Assembly: GCF_018406645.1 (NCBI RefSeq)
Contig: NZ_AP024546.1
Coordinates: 1,240,001-1,304,000 of the forward strand
Reading direction: 5' to 3'
Length of the DNA stretch: 64,000 nucleotides
DNA from: Lysobacter helvus
Lineage (GTDB): Bacteria; Pseudomonadota; Gammaproteobacteria; Xanthomonadales; Xanthomonadaceae
The notes beneath the pieces were generated by a model. It made no database searches. It was not told where the DNA came from and worked only from the letters and a program-made list of their open reading frames with translations. Shown one piece after another: positions 9,108 through 20,115 of this stretch. The translations under genes were made by a program, and so were the position numbers. Numbering within the stretch: position 1 is the first letter of the stretch; the number at the start of each line of letters is the position of its first letter.

Positions 9108-10016
9108 ATGTCCGGAACCATCACTTTCCAGGCCCTGATCCAACGCCTCAATGCGTATTGGGCGGAACAAGGCTGCGTGCTGATCCAGCCGCTCGACCTC
9201 GAAGTCGGCGCCGGCACCTTCCATCCGGCCACGTTCCTGCGCGCGCTCGGCCCCGAGCCGTGGAATGCCGCCTACGTGCAGCCCTGCCGCCGTCCCGCGG
9301 ACGGGCGCTACGGCGAGAACCCCAACCGCCTGCAGCGTTACTACCAGTACCAGGTGGTGATGAAGCCCAATCCCGACAACATCCAGGAGCTCTACCTCGG
9401 CTCGCTGGTGGCGCTGGGCCTTGACCCGCTGGTGCACGACCTGCGCTTCGTCGAGGACAACTGGGAATCCCCCACCCTCGGCGCATGGGGCCTGGGCTGG
9501 GAGGTCTGGCTCAACGGCATGGAAGTCACGCAGTTCACCTACTTCCAGCAGGCCGGCGGCCTGGAATGCCGCCCGGTGCTCGGCGAGATCACCTACGGCC
9601 TCGAGCGCCTGGCGATGTACCTGCAGAACGTCGACAACGTGTTCGACCTGGTGTGGACCGTCGGCCCGCAGGGCCCGGTGTACTACCGCGACGTGTACCA
9701 CCAGAACGAAGTCGAGCAGTCGGCCTACAACTTCGAGCACGCGGACGTGGCGGAACTGTTCCATCGCTTCGACGCCTGCGAAGCCGAGGCGATGAAGCTC
9801 GTCGAACTCGGCCTGCCGCTGCCGGCCTACGACCAGGTCTGCAAGGCCTCGCACAGCTTCAACCTGCTCGATGCGCGCCGCGCGATCTCCGTGACCGAAC
9901 GCCAGCGCTACATCCTGCGCGTGCGCAAGCTGTCGCAGTCGGTGGCCGAGGCGTATTACGCGCAGCGCGAGAAGCTCGGCTTCCCGGGCCTGAAGACCGC
10001 GGAGGCCGTGCGATGA
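9108..10016 (+). CDS. glyQ: Glycyl-tRNA synthetase alpha subunit
   Basis: GlyQ is the catalytic alpha subunit of the bacterial alpha2beta2 glycyl-tRNA synthetase, which activates glycine and charges tRNA-Gly. The 302-residue sequence is strongly typical: [17 protein letters not shown], the motif 2 region [20 protein letters not shown], and [20 protein letters not shown]. The ATG at 9108 follows a -10 box by about 32 bp. The stop overlaps the glyS start by 4 bp (ATGA), coupling the two subunits. Confidence 0.98.
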   Translation: MSGTITFQALIQRLNAYWAEQGCVLIQPLDLEVGAGTFHPATFLRALGPEPWNAAYVQPCRRPADGRYGENPNRLQRYYQYQVVMKPNPDNIQELYLGSLVALGLDPLVHDLRFVEDNWESPTLGAWGLGWEVWLNGMEVTQFTYFQQAGGLECRPVLGEITYGLERLAMYLQNVDNVFDLVWTVGPQGPVYYRDVYHQNEVEQSAYNFEHADVAELFHRFDACEAEAMKLVELGLPLPAYDQVCKASHSFNLLDARRAISVTERQRYILRVRKLSQSVAEAYYAQREKLGFPGLKTAEAVR

Positions 10017-12109
10017 GCGCCGTGCACCTTCCGCTGCTGATCGAGCTGGGCACCGAAGAACTGCCCGTCAACGCGTTGCCGGGCCTGGCGCAGGCCTTGT
10101 TCGACAACGTCATCGACGGGTTGTCGAAGCGTGGCATCGCATTCGATCGCGGCGACGCCAAGCCGCTGTATTCGCCGCGCCGCCTCGCCGTGCTGTTGCC
10201 GGGCGTGGCCGTGGGCCAGGACGAACAGCGCAGCGAAGTGCTGGGCCCGTACCTCAACGTCGCGCTCGATGCCGACGGCCAGCCCACGCGCGCGCTGCAA
10301 GGTTTCGCGCAGAAGGCCGGCGTGGAATGGACCGCGCTGGAACGCACCAGCGACGCGAAGGGCGAGCGTTTCGTCCATCGCGCGGTGAAGCCGGGCGCGC
10401 AGACCGCCACGCTGCTGCCGGAAGTCGTGCGCGAAGCCATTGCCGCGATGCCGATCCCCAAGCCGATGCGCTGGGGCGCGCACACGCATGCGTTCGCGCG
10501 GCCGGTGCACTGGCTGGTGCTGCTGCTGGGTGCGGACGTCATCGAAGGCGAAGTCCTCGGCGTGAATGCCGGGCGCAATTCCCGCGGCCATCGCTTCCTG
10601 CACGACAAGCCCGTGTGGATCGGCGCGCCCGGCGATTACGTGGATGCGCTGCGCGGTGCGAAGGTGCTGGTGGATCCGGACGAGCGCCGTTCGCAGATCG
10701 TGCGCGAAGTCGAACACGCCGCCGCGCAGGCGGGCGGAACCGCGCGCATCGACGACACCAACCTGGCGCAGGTCAATTGCCTGGTGGAATGGCCCAGCGC
10801 GGTGCTGTGCGACTTCGAAGCGGAATTCCTCGCCGTGCCGCAGGAAGCGTTGGTCGCGACGATGGAAGCCAACCAGAAGTTCTTCCCGGTGCTCGACGGC
10901 GACGGCAAGCTCACGCCGCACTTCATCGGCATCGCCAACATCGTGTCGAAGGACGTCGCGCAGGTCCGCAAGGGCTACGAACGCGTGATCCGCCCGCGCT
11001 TCGCCGATGCCAAGTTCTTCTTCGCCGAAGACATGAAGCAGGGCCTGGCGTCGATGCACGACGGCCTGCGCACGGTGACGTACCAGGCCAGGCTCGGTTC
11101 GGTCGCGGACAAGGTCGCGCGCGTCGCGGCGCTGGCCGAAGGCATCGCGCGCGATGCGGGCGCCGATGCTACGCAGGCGCGCCGCGCCGCCGAACTGTCG
11201 AAGGCCGACCTGCAGTCGCGCCTCGTGAATGAATTCCCGGAATTGCAGGGCATCGCCGGCCGTTATTACGCCGCGGTGGAAGGCGAACCGGTCGCTGTCG
11301 CCAATGCGATCGACGAGGCCTACATGCCGCGCTTCGCGGGCGATGCGGTGGCGCCGTCGATGCTGGGCCGCGTGCTCGCGATCGCCGAGCGACTGGACAC
11401 GCTGGCCGGCGGTTTCGCCGCGGGGCTCAAGCCCACCGGCAACAAGGATGCGTTCGCGCTGCGGCGCAATGCGCTGGGCCTGGCGCGCACGTTGATCGAA
11501 GGGGGGCTGGACCTGGACCTCGTGCGCCTGCTCGAACGCGCGCGCGATGGCGTCGGCGCCGTGCCCGGCGAAAAGGGCGCGACCACGACGGCCGACGTCA
11601 ACGAGCTGATGGAGTTCATCGTCGACCGCCTGCGCGCGTACTACGCCGACCAGGGCGTGCCGCCGCAGCAGTTCGAAGCGGTCGCCGCGCTGCGGCCGGT
11701 GTCGCTGCTCGACTTCGACCGCCGCCTGCGCGCGATCGCGGAATTCGCGACCTTGCCGGAAGCCGGCGCGCTCGCCGCCGCCAACAAGCGCATCCGCAAC
11801 ATCCTGCGCAAGGTGGAAGGCGACGTGCCCTCGCGCGTGGATGCGGCGCTGTATTCCGAAGCGGCCGAGCGCGATCTCGGCCAGGCCGTCGATGCGGCGA
11901 TCACCGACACCGACGCGTCGCTCCAGTCGCGCGATTACGTCTCGGTGCTCGGCCGCCTGGCGCGCCTGCGTCCGCAGGTGGATGCGTTCTTCGACGGCGT
12001 GATGGTGAACGTCGACGACGTGGCCGTGCGCAACAACCGGCTGGCGTTGCTGCAGCGCCTGTCGGATCGCCTGGGCAGCGTGGCGGCGATCGAGCACCTC
12101 TCGACGTAA
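10013..12109 (+). CDS. glyS: Glycyl-tRNA synthetase beta subunit
   Basis: GlyS is the tRNA-binding beta subunit of the alpha2beta2 glycyl-tRNA synthetase. The 698-residue protein begins [16 protein letters not shown] and contains [37 protein letters not shown], and the HD-like [15 protein letters not shown] region. A DALR-type anticodon-binding end is seen around [13 protein letters not shown]. Length matches the family. The start at 10013 overlaps the glyQ stop. No terminator is evident before tamA 56 bp downstream. Confidence 0.98.
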   Translation: MSAVHLPLLIELGTEELPVNALPGLAQALFDNVIDGLSKRGIAFDRGDAKPLYSPRRLAVLLPGVAVGQDEQRSEVLGPYLNVALDADGQPTRALQGFAQKAGVEWTALERTSDAKGERFVHRAVKPGAQTATLLPEVVREAIAAMPIPKPMRWGAHTHAFARPVHWLVLLLGADVIEGEVLGVNAGRNSRGHRFLHDKPVWIGAPGDYVDALRGAKVLVDPDERRSQIVREVEHAAAQAGGTARIDDTNLAQVNCLVEWPSAVLCDFEAEFLAVPQEALVATMEANQKFFPVLDGDGKLTPHFIGIANIVSKDVAQVRKGYERVIRPRFADAKFFFAEDMKQGLASMHDGLRTVTYQARLGSVADKVARVAALAEGIARDAGADATQARRAAELSKADLQSRLVNEFPELQGIAGRYYAAVEGEPVAVANAIDEAYMPRFAGDAVAPSMLGRVLAIAERLDTLAGGFAAGLKPTGNKDAFALRRNALGLARTLIEGGLDLDLVRLLERARDGVGAVPGEKGATTTADVNELMEFIVDRLRAYYADQGVPPQQFEAVAALRPVSLLDFDRRLRAIAEFATLPEAGALAAANKRIRNILRKVEGDVPSRVDAALYSEAAERDLGQAVDAAITDTDASLQSRDYVSVLGRLARLRPQVDAFFDGVMVNVDDVAVRNNRLALLQRLSDRLGSVAAIEHLST

Positions 12110-12165
12110 GCCCCCGGGGGCGTGTGATCGCGGCAAGGACAAGCCCACCGGGTATCCTGCCGCCA

Positions 12166-13953
12166 ATGCCCCCGGTCCCCCGCCCGGTTTTCGCACGCCT
12201 TTGCCTCGCCGCGCTCCTCGCGAGCGTGGTGCTGCCCGCGTGGGCGGCCAAGGTCGCGCAGGTGCAGGTGAAAGGCCTGGATCCGGCGATGACCGAGAAC
12301 GTGCGCGGCTCGCTGTCGCTGGTGGATGCCATCGGCAAGGACGTCTCGGGCCGCCGCCTCGCCTATCTCGTGCGCGAGGCAGAAGCCGAAACGCGCGAAG
12401 CCCTCGAACCCTTCGGTTACTACTCGCCGGTCATCGACGTGCAGCGCACGCGCGGCGCGGACGATGCGCCGGTCACCGTCACGATCACCGTGCAGCCCGG
12501 CACGCCGGTGCGCGTGCGCAACAGCGACGTGGGCATCTCGGGCGACGGCGCCAGCGACCATTACCTCAGCGCAGAGATCGCAGCGTTCAAGCCGAAGCAC
12601 GGCGATGTGTTCGAACACGTCGTGTACGAGGACTCCAAGGCGCGCATCACGCGGCGCCTGGCCGAACGCGGGTACTTCGACGCGGACTTCGCCACGCGCA
12701 AGGTGGAGGTCACGCGCGCCGACCACGCGGCCGACATCTCGCTGCGCTGGACCAGCGGCCGCCGCTACGACATGGGCGTGATCGGCTTCGACCAGAAACC
12801 GAAGCGCGTGGTGCGCGACAGCCTGCTGCAGAAACTCGTGTACTGGAAACCCGGCGAGTACTACCACCAGGGCCGACTGGATCGCCTGCGCAAGTCGCTC
12901 ACGTCGCTGGATTACTTCTCGCGCATCGAGATCCAGCCGCGGCCCGAAGATGCCGTGGACGGCCAGGTGCCGGTGGACGTGCACCTCACGCCGGCCAAGC
13001 GCGACATCTACACCGCCGGCGTGAGCTACGGCACCGACAGCGGCGGCGGCGTGCGCCTGGGCCTGGAGCGCCGTTACGTCAACGATCGCGGCCACAAGCT
13101 GCTCGCGCAGATCGACTACGCGACGCGCCGCAAGACCGCGACGGTGCAGTACCGCGTGCCCGCGTTCCTGTGGCTCGACGGTTGGTACACCGCCAGCCTG
13201 CAGGCGGCGGACGAACAGACCGACGACTCGGACACGCGCCGCCTCGAACTCGTGGGCAGCCGCAGCGGCGAGGTCAACAAGTACCTGACCGCGGTCGTCG
13301 CGTTGCACGTGCTGCGCGAGCGCTGGCGATTCCTGTCTTCGGACCCGCTGGCGCCGATCGAGGACTACAAGTACGCATCGATGCTGTTCCCGTCGGTGAG
13401 CGCGGAATACATCGACGCCGACGATCGCCTGTATCCGCGCCGCGCGCTCGGCGGCACGGTGCTGCTGCGCGGCGCGGTGGAAGGCGTCGCGTCGGACGCG
13501 ACGTTCGTGCAGATCCACACGACGGCGCGCTGGTTCCATGGCCTGGGGCCCACCGATCGCCTGCTCGTGCGCGGCGAACTCGGGCACACCTTCACCAACG
13601 CGCTCGTCGAGATGCCGTTGAGCCTGCGCTTCTTCGCCGGCGGCGATCGCAGCGTGCGCGGCTACGGCTGGCGCGAGATCGGCCCGCGCAACGGCGACCT
13701 GGCCACCGGCGCGAAGAACGTCATCACCGGCAGCATCGAATACGAACGCTACTTCACGAAGGAATGGGGCGGCGCGGTGTTCGTCGATACCGGTGATGCG
13801 TTCGACAGCGAGAAGCCGGACTTCCACACCGGCGTCGGCATCGGCGTGCGCTGGCGCTCGCCGGTGGGCCCGGTGCGCGTGGACGTCGCGCGCGGATTGA
13901 ACGGACCCGATGCGGGCTTCACGCTGCACTTCAACATCGGGGCGGACCTGTGA
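12166..13953 (+). CDS. tamA: Outer-membrane assembly protein TamA (Omp85 family)
   Basis: TamA is an Omp85-family outer-membrane barrel which, with TamB, helps assemble some outer-membrane and autotransporter proteins and may affect lipid homeostasis. The 595-residue product has a signal peptide (cleavage near AWA-AKVAQV, residue 25), three POTRA-like repeats to about residue 265, and a C-terminal 16-strand-type barrel. The barrel carries the Omp85 hallmark FFAGGDRSVRGYGWREIGP at about 487-505. The ATG at 12166 starts the signal peptide; the frame is open 14 codons upstream. The stop overlaps tamB by 4 bp (GTGA). Confidence 0.92.
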   Translation: MPPVPRPVFARLCLAALLASVVLPAWAAKVAQVQVKGLDPAMTENVRGSLSLVDAIGKDVSGRRLAYLVREAEAETREALEPFGYYSPVIDVQRTRGADDAPVTVTITVQPGTPVRVRNSDVGISGDGASDHYLSAEIAAFKPKHGDVFEHVVYEDSKARITRRLAERGYFDADFATRKVEVTRADHAADISLRWTSGRRYDMGVIGFDQKPKRVVRDSLLQKLVYWKPGEYYHQGRLDRLRKSLTSLDYFSRIEIQPRPEDAVDGQVPVDVHLTPAKRDIYTAGVSYGTDSGGGVRLGLERRYVNDRGHKLLAQIDYATRRKTATVQYRVPAFLWLDGWYTASLQAADEQTDDSDTRRLELVGSRSGEVNKYLTAVVALHVLRERWRFLSSDPLAPIEDYKYASMLFPSVSAEYIDADDRLYPRRALGGTVLLRGAVEGVASDATFVQIHTTARWFHGLGPTDRLLVRGELGHTFTNALVEMPLSLRFFAGGDRSVRGYGWREIGPRNGDLATGAKNVITGSIEYERYFTKEWGGAVFVDTGDAFDSEKPDFHTGVGIGVRWRSPVGPVRVDVARGLNGPDAGFTLHFNIGADL

Positions 13954-16900
13954 GGGGCGTGCCGCTCACGCCGGAACAGCGCGCGCAGCGCACGGCGGCG
14001 CGCAAGGCGCTGGCGCGGCGGGTGGCGATCCGCTCGTCGATCCTGGCGCTCGCGCTCGGCGTCGTGGTGGTCGCCTTGCTGTACTGGTTGCTCACGACGA
14101 TCGGCGGGCGCGATGTGTTGCTGTCGCAGATCGTGTCGCGGTTGCCGCCGGGGGCGACGCTGACGTGGACGAGCGCGGAGGGGCCGGCGTCCGGGCCGCT
14201 GACGTTGCACGGCGTGCGTTTTGCTTACGCATCCGATCCGAAGCAGCCCGCGAAGCGCATGGTGTTCACCGCGCAGACGCTGGTGCTCGATCCCGCATTG
14301 CGTCCGCTGCTGGGGCGCACGCTGCGGCTCGACGCACTCGACGTGCGCGGTGCGACGCTCGACCTGCCGGTGAGTGACGAACCGTTCCAGTTCCCGCGCT
14401 GGCCCGAATCCCTGCCGCACATCGCGCCGCCGATGGCGCTGATCGCCGACACGATCCGCATCGATGGCTTCCGCGTGTCGCAGGAAGGCGCGCCCCTGAT
14501 CGACATCCGCAGCGCGCGCGCCGGCCTGCAGGCATCGCAAGGACGCCTGCATGTCGAACACCTGACGGTGGACAGCGACCGCGGCCACTTCACGCTGCAC
14601 GGCGATTACGTGCCGCGCCAGCGCTACCGCACCGACCTCCTCGCCACCGCGGTGTTGCCTGCACCGGCGGGTTCGACGGCGCCGCGCCTTGCGATGGTCG
14701 CGCGCGGGGATGTCGCGCGCCTGGACGTCGCGATCGCAGGCCGCGCCCCGGCGCCGCTGCGCGCCACGCTGGTGCTGCGCGGCGAACCCGATCCGCGCTG
14801 GCATGTCCGCGCGGTCGCGTCGGCGTTCGATCCCGCGGTGTTCACCGGCGCGCCGCCCGCGGCGGAACCGTATGCGTTCGACCTGATCGCCGACGGCACC
14901 GGCGGACGCGCGCGCGTGCAGGGACACGTCGTGCAAGGCGACATGCGCATCGATGTGCAACCGTCGAACGTGCGCCTGGAAGATCGCGTGCTCACCGTCG
15001 AACCGCTGGTGATCGATGCGCTGCAAGGCCGCGCGACGTTGCGCGGTTACGCGGACCTGCGCGATGCGGCGCGGCGCGTGCTGCGCTTCTCGGTGAATGC
15101 GCGCGGCTTCCGCTGGGGCGGCACGCCGACGGCGCCGGCGGTGATCGGCGATGCGGACTTCGGTGTTGCCGGCCGGCTGGAATCCTGGGCCGCGATCGGC
15201 AATGCAAGGTTGCTGCGCGAGGATCGTCGCGCGACGGTGCAGTTCGATGCGCGCGGCGACACGACGCACGCGTTGCTGCGCAAGCTCGACGCGCAGATGC
15301 CGGAGGGCACGCTGGAGGCGAATGGCGACGTGCATTGGTCGCCGGCGCTGGCGTGGCAATTCGACGCGCAGCTGGCGGGCTTCGATCCGGGCTATTTCGT
15401 GCCGGACTTCCCGGGCCGCATCGAGGGCACGCTGGAGACGCGGGGCCGCGCACGCAAGGGCGGCGGTTTCGATGCCACGCTCGATGCACCGCAACTGCGC
15501 GGCACCTTGCGCGGGCGCGCGCTGGATGCGCATGCCAACGTCGCGATGCACGGCGACGAGTTCGAAGGCGACGTGGTGCTCTCGCTCGGCGGCAGCCATG
15601 CGAGCGCGAAGGGCACGTACGGCCGCACGCTGTCGCTGGATGCGAAGTTCGATCCGTTGCGCCTCGACGACCTGTTGCCTGGCGCCGGCGGCGCACTGCG
15701 CGGCACCGCCACGCTGCGCGGCGCGCGCGATGCGCCCGACATCGCCGCCGACCTCGACGGCACCGGCCTGCACTGGGGCGACTGGCGCGCCGGCACGTTG
15801 CGCGCACATGGTCGCCTGCCGTGGCGCAACGGCGCCGGCACGCTGCACGTGGAAGCGGCGGACGTGCAGGCGGGCCTTGCGATCGACCGCGCGGTGATCG
15901 ATGCGCGCGGTGCGTTCGAACGGCTCTCGCTGGATGCGAGCATCGCCGCGCCGATGGTGCAGGCCACGCTCTCCGGTGATGCGGTCAAGCGCGGCGCGCA
16001 ATGGAGCGGCACGCTCGCATCCCTGCGGCTCGCGCCGGCAAAGGGCGGTCCATGGACGCTCGACCACGCGGCGCAATGGCGCTGGGATGGTCGCAACGGC
16101 GCGTTGTCGAATGCGTGCCTCAACGCGGCCGGCGGCGGCAGCCTGTGCGCGAACGCGGACTGGCCGCGCCATGGCCTCGACGTCCGCGCCGATCGCTTGC
16201 CGCTCACGCTCGCGACCCCATGGCTGCCCGAACGCACCGACGGCCGCCCGTGGCTGCTGCATGGCGAGATCGCGCTCGTCGGCCAGGTGCGACCCGTCGG
16301 CAACGCATGGCGCGGCACCGCGCGCGTCACGTCCGTCGACGGCGGCATGAAGAACAGCGAGCGTTCGCGTCGCGACCTGCTCTCGTACCAGGACCTGTCG
16401 CTCGACGCGCAATTCGATCCGCAACGCATCTCCGTCGTCGTCGGCGCGCGCGTCAACGAAGACGGCCGCCTCGACGCGCGCATCGCCACCGGCTGGGACG
16501 ATTACGCACCGCTCGATGGCGACATCGCGATCCGCACCGACGCACTGACGTGGATGGAGCTGCTTTCCCCCGACATCGTCGAGCCCACCGGCCTGCTGGA
16601 AGGCCACGTCGCATTGGGCGGCACCCGCGCGCAACCCTCGCTCGGCGGGCAGGCGCACCTGTCGAACTTCGCGACCGAGTTGCCTGCGCTCGCGATCGCG
16701 TTGTCGGATGGCGACGTGCGCCTGGATGCGCAACCCGACGGCACCGCGCGCATCAATGGCAGCCTGCATTCGGGCGAAGGCACGCTGCGGCTCGACGGCA
16801 CGCTGGGCTGGCGCGGCGAAGACACGCCGCTGGTGCTCAACGTCACCGGGCAGAACGTGCTCGCCGCCGATACGCGCGACCTGCGTGCGGTGATCGATCC

Positions 16901-17768
16901 GAACGTCGTGGTGCGTTATGCAGCGGGCAAGCCGCTCGAAGTGACGGGCACGGTGCGCGTGCCGTCGGCGCGGCTCGACCTGGAACGCCTCGACAGCGGC
17001 ACGGCGAGTTCACCCGATGTCGTCGTGCTGGATCCCGCCGATCCCGAACGACAGGTCGCAACCCCGGTCGCGCTCGATCTCACGCTGGTGCTGCCGGAGG
17101 ACGCGGTCGCGTTGTCGGGCTTCGGGCTCACGGGCGCGCTCGATGGCCAGCTGCACGTGCGCCAGCGCCCGGGCACCGAGATGATCGCCAGCGGCACGCT
17201 CGATGTGTCGGGGCGCTACAAGGCGTACGGCCAGGAGCTCGAGATCTCGCGCGGTGAACTCACCTGGTCGAATTCCGCGATCGCCAACCCGCTGCTCGAC
17301 ATCCGCGCCGAACGCCAGGTCGGCGACATCACCGCCGGCATCCAGGTGCGCGGGCGCGCGACGGCGCCGCAGGCGGAGGTGTGGTCGGATCCGGCGATGG
17401 ACGAATCCGAAGCGCTGTCGTATCTCGCCCTCGGCCGCCCCATCAGCACGGCGAGCAACGAGGAAGGCAAGCAGTTGAATGCCGCGTCCGCGGCGTTGTC
17501 CGCCGGCGGCAGCCTGCTGGCGTCGCAACTCGGTGCGCGCATCGGCCTGGACGATGCCGGGGTGATGGATTCGCGCACCTTGGGCGGCAGTGTGTTCGGC
17601 GTGGGCAAGTACCTCTCGCCGAAGTTGTACGTCGGCTACGGCGTGTCGCTGCTCGGCACCGGCCAGGTGCTCACGCTGAAGTACCTGCTGCGCAAGGGCT
17701 TCGACATCCAGATCGAGTCGAGCACGGTCGAGAACCGCGGCTCGGTGAACTGGCGGAAGGAGAAGTAA
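13950..17768 (+). CDS. tamB: Translocation and assembly module protein TamB
   Basis: TamB is an inner-membrane-anchored AsmA-like protein whose long beta-groove spans the periplasm to TamA. The 1272-residue product has one N-terminal membrane helix (SILALALGVVVVALLYWLL, residues 30-48), then a very long, beta-rich repeat region. The conserved DUF490 C-terminus includes DVSGRYKAYGQELEISRGEL and, at the end, VGKYLSPKLYVGYGVSLLG. Start is GTG at 13950, inside the tamA stop. A double hairpin after the stop probably ends the transcript. A 1006-codon antisense frame here is only a codon-bias shadow. Confidence 0.94.
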   Translation: MRGVPLTPEQRAQRTAARKALARRVAIRSSILALALGVVVVALLYWLLTTIGGRDVLLSQIVSRLPPGATLTWTSAEGPASGPLTLHGVRFAYASDPKQPAKRMVFTAQTLVLDPALRPLLGRTLRLDALDVRGATLDLPVSDEPFQFPRWPESLPHIAPPMALIADTIRIDGFRVSQEGAPLIDIRSARAGLQASQGRLHVEHLTVDSDRGHFTLHGDYVPRQRYRTDLLATAVLPAPAGSTAPRLAMVARGDVARLDVAIAGRAPAPLRATLVLRGEPDPRWHVRAVASAFDPAVFTGAPPAAEPYAFDLIADGTGGRARVQGHVVQGDMRIDVQPSNVRLEDRVLTVEPLVIDALQGRATLRGYADLRDAARRVLRFSVNARGFRWGGTPTAPAVIGDADFGVAGRLESWAAIGNARLLREDRRATVQFDARGDTTHALLRKLDAQMPEGTLEANGDVHWSPALAWQFDAQLAGFDPGYFVPDFPGRIEGTLETRGRARKGGGFDATLDAPQLRGTLRGRALDAHANVAMHGDEFEGDVVLSLGGSHASAKGTYGRTLSLDAKFDPLRLDDLLPGAGGALRGTATLRGARDAPDIAADLDGTGLHWGDWRAGTLRAHGRLPWRNGAGTLHVEAADVQAGLAIDRAVIDARGAFERLSLDASIAAPMVQATLSGDAVKRGAQWSGTLASLRLAPAKGGPWTLDHAAQWRWDGRNGALSNACLNAAGGGSLCANADWPRHGLDVRADRLPLTLATPWLPERTDGRPWLLHGEIALVGQVRPVGNAWRGTARVTSVDGGMKNSERSRRDLLSYQDLSLDAQFDPQRISVVVGARVNEDGRLDARIATGWDDYAPLDGDIAIRTDALTWMELLSPDIVEPTGLLEGHVALGGTRAQPSLGGQAHLSNFATELPALAIALSDGDVRLDAQPDGTARINGSLHSGEGTLRLDGTLGWRGEDTPLVLNVTGQNVLAADTRDLRAVIDPNVVVRYAAGKPLEVTGTVRVPSARLDLERLDSGTASSPDVVVLDPADPERQVATPVALDLTLVLPEDAVALSGFGLTGALDGQLHVRQRPGTEMIASGTLDVSGRYKAYGQELEISRGELTWSNSAIANPLLDIRAERQVGDITAGIQVRGRATAPQAEVWSDPAMDESEALSYLALGRPISTASNEEGKQLNAASAALSAGGSLLASQLGARIGLDDAGVMDSRTLGGSVFGVGKYLSPKLYVGYGVSLLGTGQVLTLKYLLRKGFDIQIESSTVENRGSVNWRKEK

Positions 17769-17781
17769 CCGCGCAAAGAAA

Positions 17782-17829
17782 GACCCCGGACCTTGCGGCC
17801 CGGGGTCGAAGCGGATCCTTGGGATCCGC
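17782..17829. terminator. Tandem hairpins between tamB and the M4 protease gene
   Basis: Two perfect inverted repeats lie between convergent genes: GACCCCGG...CCGGGGTC (17782-17807, 8-bp stem) and GCGGATCC...GGATCCGC (17811-17829, 8-bp stem). Neither has a long T run, but the position 14 bp after the tamB stop and 28 bp after the protease stop suits a bidirectional transcription end. Confidence 0.65.
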
Positions 17830-17856
17830 AGGAGTTGCGTTGGATTTGTTATCCGA

Positions 17857-20115
17857 TCAGAACGTCACCGACCACGAGTTGATGTAACCGGTGTCGCCCG
17901 CGGCGTTGTCGTTCACGCGAAGGTTCCACGTGCCGTTCAGCGCTTCGGTGGACAGGTTCACCGTGTAGGTGGTGTTGATGTTGTCCGTGCTGCCGCCAGC
18001 ACGGTTGCTCAGCACGTAGACCGAACCGTCCGGCGCGACCAGGTCGACCTTCAGGTCGCCGATGTACGTGTGGACGATGTTGACCGCGACCTGCGCGTTG
18101 CTCGGCGCGTTGCCCGTGCGACCGGACACCGTGATCGGGCTGCTGACCGTGGTGTTGTCGCCGATCGCCACGTCGGTGCCGTTGGTGTAGGTCTGCGTCG
18201 AACCGCCGCCGCCACCAGTGGTGTAGTCGCCCGTCAGGCTGACGCCCGAGAAGGTCGAGTACGCCTTGAGGTTGACGTAGTACGTGCCCGCCGAAGCGGT
18301 CGCGAACGTGCAGGACTCGGCATTGCCGGTCTTGTACGGACGGCAGTCGTACACGGTGTCGGTCGGCGCGCTGCCGAACTTCACGTACATGTCCGCATCG
18401 CCCGTGCCGCCCGACATGGTGAACGTCAGGTTGGTCGCGCCCGCCGGGACCACCAGCGAGTACTTGGCATACGCGCCGGTCGCAGCGCCGATGCCGGTGA
18501 CCGTGACGCCCTTGGTCAGCGCCGTCGTGCCGCCACCACCGCCACCGCCGCCCGCGCAAGAGACGCCGACCGCAGCGAACGCCGCCGTGACGTCGGCCTT
18601 GGTGTAACCCAGGTCGGTCGCCGCGGTTTCGACGCCGCACGCGCCGGAGTTGAACGTGCTGCTCGGGGTCCAGTACAGGGCGTTGGCGCGCGCCATCACC
18701 TTGAACGCCTTCGGCGTATCCCAGCCGGCCGTCTTGGCCAGGAGGCAGAACGCCTTGTTGTAGACGCCCGAGGAGTAGTGCACGTCGAGGCTGCTCGTGT
18801 ACTGCGACGCGTTGTCGATCGAGCCACCGTCCTGCGGCGGGTTGCACATGTAGCGCAGCGCACCGGTCGGCGACTTGAAGATTTCACGGCCGACGTCGAA
18901 GTCGTTCGTGCCCTTCCAGTAGAACTCGGTCGCTTCGCCGCCCATGTCGGAGAAGGCTTCATTCATGCCGCCGGACTGGCCGGAGTAGGTCAGGTTGGAG
19001 TGCTGCTCGGTGTAACCGTGCGAGACCTCGTGGCCCGACACGTCGGCGTTGACCAGCGGATAGAACGTGCTGGCGCCGTCGCCGAAGGACATGTACGAGC
19101 CGTTCCAGAACGCGTTCTCGTAGCTGCTGCCGTAGTGCACGCGCATGATCAGCTGGAAGGACAGCGCATTGCCGCCGGTGTAGGCGTTGTACATGTTCTG
19201 GATCACGCCGCCGAAGAAGTGGGCGTCGTTGATCGGCGAGTACGCGCCGTTGATGGTCTTGTAGGTGTTGCGCGGGCAGGTGTACGTGAACGCGGTGACC
19301 TTGGTGCCGGTGGTGCCGGCCAGGTCGACCGACTTCACCTGCGCGTTGTTCATCGTGCAGGTCGTGCCCGACTGCGAGACGTCCAGGTACGGGTGCAGGC
19401 CGGTCGCGCCGGTGTACTCGTACTGGCCGGTCTTGGCGTTGCCGCCGGGGCCGGTGCCGATGAGTGCGTGCGTCAGGCCGTCCCACTGCTTGAGGATGCG
19501 GCCGCTGTTGGCGTCGATGATCACGAACGGACGCGTCGGCGAACCACCGCCGGCGGTGTCGGCATAGAACGACACGACGTACGCGACGTGCGCGCGGTCG
19601 TTGTCGTCGATGAAGATCATCTGCTCGGACTTCTCGTTCTCCGTGTGCATGAAGCCGACACGGTTGCCGAGGCCGGCGCTCTTGCCGAGCGCGAGGGCGT
19701 TGGCGGCGGTCATCTTCGGCGCGATCGCCGGGAGTTCGCCGGCCAGGCCGTTGACCATGCGGCCGAACATGTTGCGGACGTTGCCGTCCTTGCCTTCGGT
19801 GACCACCACGTGCTCACCGAACACCGGCAGGCCGCGGAAGGTCTGCTGGTAGCGGAAATGCTTGGTGCCGTCGCGGTCGGTGCTGGAGTTCAGCTCGCGC
19901 AGCGTGGAGTTGGAATCCATGCCGAGGAATTCGGCGTGGCGATCGCGCGCGGTGGCGGCGACGCCCATGCGGGCCGAGGCGGCCTTGTACTGCTGGTTGA
20001 GCTGGCCTGCATTGAGCTTCTGCAGGTCCACGCGCTGTGCCGCGGCGGCATTGCCGACGGTGAGCGCGAGGGAAACGGCAGCAGCCAACGCTGCCAGGCG
20101 ATGGTGGTGATTCAC
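17857..20115 (-). CDS. Secreted M4 (thermolysin-type) metalloprotease with PPC and P domains
   Basis: This 752-residue secreted zinc protease has a signal peptide (residues 1-26), an FTP/PepSY propeptide to about 215, and the M4 catalytic domain at about 220-520. HEVSH (362-366) with Glu386 in GGMNEAFSD supplies the zinc site, and His446 in DVHYSSG is the typical catalytic histidine. A Gly-rich linker (523-530) leads to a PPC domain (about 535-632). A second Gly linker leads to a C-terminal P (proprotein convertase) domain (about 640-752). PPC and P domains are usually removed or aid secretion and folding. The start is GTG at 20115, which begins the signal peptide; the longer frame adds 76 unlikely residues. 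Such proteases are common in lytic, predatory Lysobacter relatives. Confidence 0.93.
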   Translation of the reverse strand: MNHHHRLAALAAAVSLALTVGNAAAAQRVDLQKLNAGQLNQQYKAASARMGVAATARDRHAEFLGMDSNSTLRELNSSTDRDGTKHFRYQQTFRGLPVFGEHVVVTEGKDGNVRNMFGRMVNGLAGELPAIAPKMTAANALALGKSAGLGNRVGFMHTENEKSEQMIFIDDNDRAHVAYVVSFYADTAGGGSPTRPFVIIDANSGRILKQWDGLTHALIGTGPGGNAKTGQYEYTGATGLHPYLDVSQSGTTCTMNNAQVKSVDLAGTTGTKVTAFTYTCPRNTYKTINGAYSPINDAHFFGGVIQNMYNAYTGGNALSFQLIMRVHYGSSYENAFWNGSYMSFGDGASTFYPLVNADVSGHEVSHGYTEQHSNLTYSGQSGGMNEAFSDMGGEATEFYWKGTNDFDVGREIFKSPTGALRYMCNPPQDGGSIDNASQYTSSLDVHYSSGVYNKAFCLLAKTAGWDTPKAFKVMARANALYWTPSSTFNSGACGVETAATDLGYTKADVTAAFAAVGVSCAGGGGGGGGTTALTKGVTVTGIGAATGAYAKYSLVVPAGATNLTFTMSGGTGDADMYVKFGSAPTDTVYDCRPYKTGNAESCTFATASAGTYYVNLKAYSTFSGVSLTGDYTTGGGGGSTQTYTNGTDVAIGDNTTVSSPITVSGRTGNAPSNAQVAVNIVHTYIGDLKVDLVAPDGSVYVLSNRAGGSTDNINTTYTVNLSTEALNGTWNLRVNDNAAGDTGYINSWSVTF

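Noticed and set aside
9031-9108. ATG at 9108 as start of the reverse-strand glutamine amidotransferase
   Set aside because: The extension would cover the glyQ promoter and its start codon and does not look like the family's N-terminus. TTG at 9030 fits better.
13749-16769. 1006-codon open frame on the reverse strand across tamA/tamB
   Set aside because: High third-position GC keeps antisense frames free of stops. The forward frame is a clear TamB; the reverse product is Arg/Ala/Gln-rich with no recognisable domain.
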